Assembly: GCA_001800075.1 (NCBI GenBank)
Contig: MGUR01000058.1
Coordinates: 48,557 to 55,379, forward strand
DNA from: Elusimicrobia bacterium RIFCSPLOWO2_01_FULL_59_12
GTDB lineage: Bacteria; Elusimicrobiota; Elusimicrobia; 2-01-FULL-59-12
Length of the DNA: 6,823 nt
Direction of reading: 5' to 3'
In this document: piece by piece, positions 5,896 through 6,823 of the stretch
How positions within the stretch are numbered: position 1 is the stretch's first letter
Layout of the letters: every line of letters starts with the position of its first letter
Program-made: the position numbers and the translations under genes
The notes under the pieces: model-generated
What the model saw: only the letters and a program-made list of their open reading frames with translations
Told to the model about the DNA's origin: nothing
The model's database searches: none

Positions 5896-5960
5896 GGCGT
5901 CCCCCTAGGCATGACATAAACGTCTTCCGGCTGATCTGTATTATAAATTAAAATAAAAGC
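5896..5960. promoter_or_regulatory. Divergent promoter region for the minus-strand operon and the M48 gene
   Basis: The 65 bases between two divergent starts include an AT-rich block at 5939-5958. A perfect TATAAT reads on the minus strand at 5945-5940, giving a probable leader of about 38 bases for the eIF-2B-like gene. On the plus strand TATTAT (5939-5944) or TATAAA (5942-5947) could be the -10 of the M48 gene, starting transcription only about 10 bases before its ATG, which also lacks a good ribosome site. I see no convincing -35 for either direction. The AGGGGG ribosome site of the minus gene is at 5901-5906. Confidence 0.45.
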
Positions 5961-6713
5961 ATGGCTCGAAAAGGTCTTCCCGCCGCGGGTCTGGCCGCGG
6001 CGCTCCTCCTGTCCGGGGGCGCGACGACCCCCTACACCCACCGGCGCCAGCTGATGGTGGTCTCCGAAGCGGATGAAGATCAGATGGGCGAACAGGCCTA
6101 TCAGGACGTCCTTAAGAAGTCGAAGATATCCCGCGACGCCGAGGCCACGGCGCTCGTCCGCCGCGTCGGCGCGCGCATCGCCAAAGCCGCCGAAAAGCCG
6201 GAGTTTCATTGGCAGTTCACCTTGATTGATGAGCCCAAAACGGTCAACGCCTTTTGTCTGCCGGGCGGCCGCGTGGCGATTTATACCGGTATTCTTCCCA
6301 TCACGAAGGACGAAAACGGCCTGGCGGTGGTCATGGGTCATGAGGTCGCCCACGCGCTGGCCCGGCATGGCGCCGAACGCATCAGCGACGATTATTTCGC
6401 GCAGAAGGCGCTGGGGGTCCTCGTTCAGGGCCGAAGCGAGATCACTCAGGCGGTCGTGGGCCAGGCCTATGGGATCGGATTGGCCCTTCCGTTCGGGCGT
6501 AAGCAGGAGTCGGAAGCCGATCACATCGGGCTGATTCTGATGGCCAAGGCGGGCTACGATCCGCGGGGCGCGGTCCCCTTCTGGCAGCGCATGGCGGACG
6601 CTAAAGGGGGAGGCTCGCCTCCGGTCTTTTTATCCAGCCACCCGTCGGACAAACAGCGCATCGAGAGAATCCAAGAACAGCTTCCCGAAGCCCTCGCCTA
6701 CTATAAACCGTAA
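5961..6713 (+). CDS. M48-family zinc metalloprotease (LoiP/BepA/Oma1-like)
   Basis: A 250-residue protease. The zinc site is HEVAH (127-131) with His127, Glu128 and His131. The third ligand is a Glu in ESEAD (183-187). The late SSHPSDKQRI (225-234) is the usual HPxxxxR element. The N-terminus has a basic start, an apolar stretch (10-17) and LSGGATTPYT. In relatives this is normally LxGCA followed by PYTGR, so a lipoprotein is expected. Here the lipobox Cys position is Gly20 (GGC, 6018-6020), and no lipid anchor can be attached. The apolar stretch may then serve as a signal peptide or an anchor. Relatives degrade misfolded or unassembled envelope proteins in the periplasm, and that is the likely job. 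The gene stands alone, divergent from the operon. Its ATG has little Shine-Dalgarno signal (AAAAG) behind an AT-rich block. A hairpin cluster begins 11 bases after the stop. Confidence 0.9.
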   Translation: MARKGLPAAGLAAALLLSGGATTPYTHRRQLMVVSEADEDQMGEQAYQDVLKKSKISRDAEATALVRRVGARIAKAAEKPEFHWQFTLIDEPKTVNAFCLPGGRVAIYTGILPITKDENGLAVVMGHEVAHALARHGAERISDDYFAQKALGVLVQGRSEITQAVVGQAYGIGLALPFGRKQESEADHIGLILMAKAGYDPRGAVPFWQRMADAKGGGSPPVFLSSHPSDKQRIERIQEQLPEALAYYKP

Positions 6714-6723
6714 ACCCCCTGTT

Positions 6724-6783
6724 GTCATTCCCGCTTTCGCGGGAATCCAGAGTCTCTGGACCCCCGCTTACGACATGCGGGGG
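6724..6783 (+). repeat. Composite palindromic repeat element (three hairpins)
   Basis: Between GTCA and the mirrored TGAC lie three back-to-back perfect stems. They are ATTCCCGC/GCGGGAAT (6727-6734 with 6739-6746, loop TTTC), TCCAGA/TCTGGA (6746-6751 with 6755-6760) and CCCCCGC/GCGGGGG (6761-6767 with 6777-6783). The ends, GTCATTCCCGC and GCGGGGGTGAC (to 6787), are inverted copies of each other. This layout is that of dispersed REP-like elements common in bacterial intergenic DNA. It starts 11 bases after the M48 stop and may stabilise the mRNA end. Confidence 0.75.
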
Positions 6784-6802
6784 TGACGACGAGGCGTCGT
6801 CA
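6784..6802. terminator. Hairpin between convergent genes, possible weak terminator
   Basis: TGACGACG (6784-6791) and CGTCGTCA (6795-6802) form an eight-pair perfect stem around AGG. It follows the composite repeat directly and contains the stop codon of the minus-strand gene at the right edge. No T-run follows on either strand, so an intrinsic terminator is uncertain; it may block or pause converging transcription or be the last arm of the repeat. Confidence 0.4.
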
Positions 6803-6823
6803 CTTGATAATCGCGAACTTGCC
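6800..6823 (-). CDS. C-terminal end of a gene leaving the window
   Basis: The last bases read on the minus strand as GKFAIIK followed by TGA (6802-6800). The convergent setting after the M48 gene and the hairpins just beyond the stop suit a gene end. Proteins with FlgD-like Ig or sorting-type C-terminal domains often close with a strand of the form KGKFAIIK or similar, so a surface or secreted protein is possible. Seven codons cannot establish this, and the reading frame could be chance. Confidence 0.35.
   Translation of the reverse strand, partial: GKFAIIK

Noticed and set aside
5844..6524. Long minus-strand frame (226 codons) opposite the M48 gene
   Set aside because: It lies antisense to a clear protease and overlaps the start of the eIF-2B-like gene. 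Its translation shows no family motif, and GC-rich coding DNA often leaves such open mirrors.

Overview
This looks like bacterial chromosomal DNA that is GC-rich and fully coding. The likely source is a Gram-negative-type organism, since there are a Sec signal peptide, an M48 protease with a lipoprotein-like N-terminus, and dispersed palindromic repeats. The genes are those of an ordinary chromosome, not of a phage or plasmid. A lineage such as Elusimicrobiota or Omnitrophota would fit the short overlapping operon, the M48 type and the possible sorting-domain-like C-terminus at the right edge, but the phylum is a guess. I see no rRNA, tRNA, CRISPR array, transposase or integrase.

Layout. (1) Positions 2-1084, plus strand: the C-terminal 360 residues of an unrecognised protein with two probable membrane segments near its end. 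It is followed by a good intrinsic terminator. (2) Positions 1104-5895, minus strand: a compact run of six genes, read right to left. They are an eIF-2B/MtnA-fold protein, a 2-dehydropantoate 2-reductase (PanE/ApbA family), a PD-(D/E)XK nuclease of the RecB/Cas4 type with an Fe-S cysteine set, a YihX-like HAD phosphatase, an exported TPR protein, and a 71-residue Trp-rich basic protein. The last five are joined by overlaps of 11, 4 and 4 bases and then a 1-base gap. A 100-base spacer with short tandem repeats and a foldback separates the first gene from panE. (3) Positions 5896-5960: an AT-rich divergent promoter region. (4) Positions 5961-6713, plus strand: an M48 zinc metalloprotease whose expected lipobox cysteine is glycine. 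(5) Positions 6714-6799: a row of four perfect hairpins. (6) Positions 6800-6823: the last seven codons of a minus-strand gene that runs out of the window.

The six minus-strand genes are probably co-transcribed and translationally coupled, but their predicted activities (pantothenate/CoA synthesis, sugar-phosphate binding, DNA cleavage, phosphate hydrolysis, periplasmic TPR scaffold) do not form a known pathway. No defence or mobile system can be supported. The most interesting signals are structural. A palindromic repeat unit that is intergenic at 6724-6746 is also embedded in frame in the signal-peptide codons of the TPR gene. A terminator hairpin lies inside the end of the convergent small gene. 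The eIF-2B-like protein lacks the isomerase cysteine, and the M48 protease lacks the lipobox cysteine.
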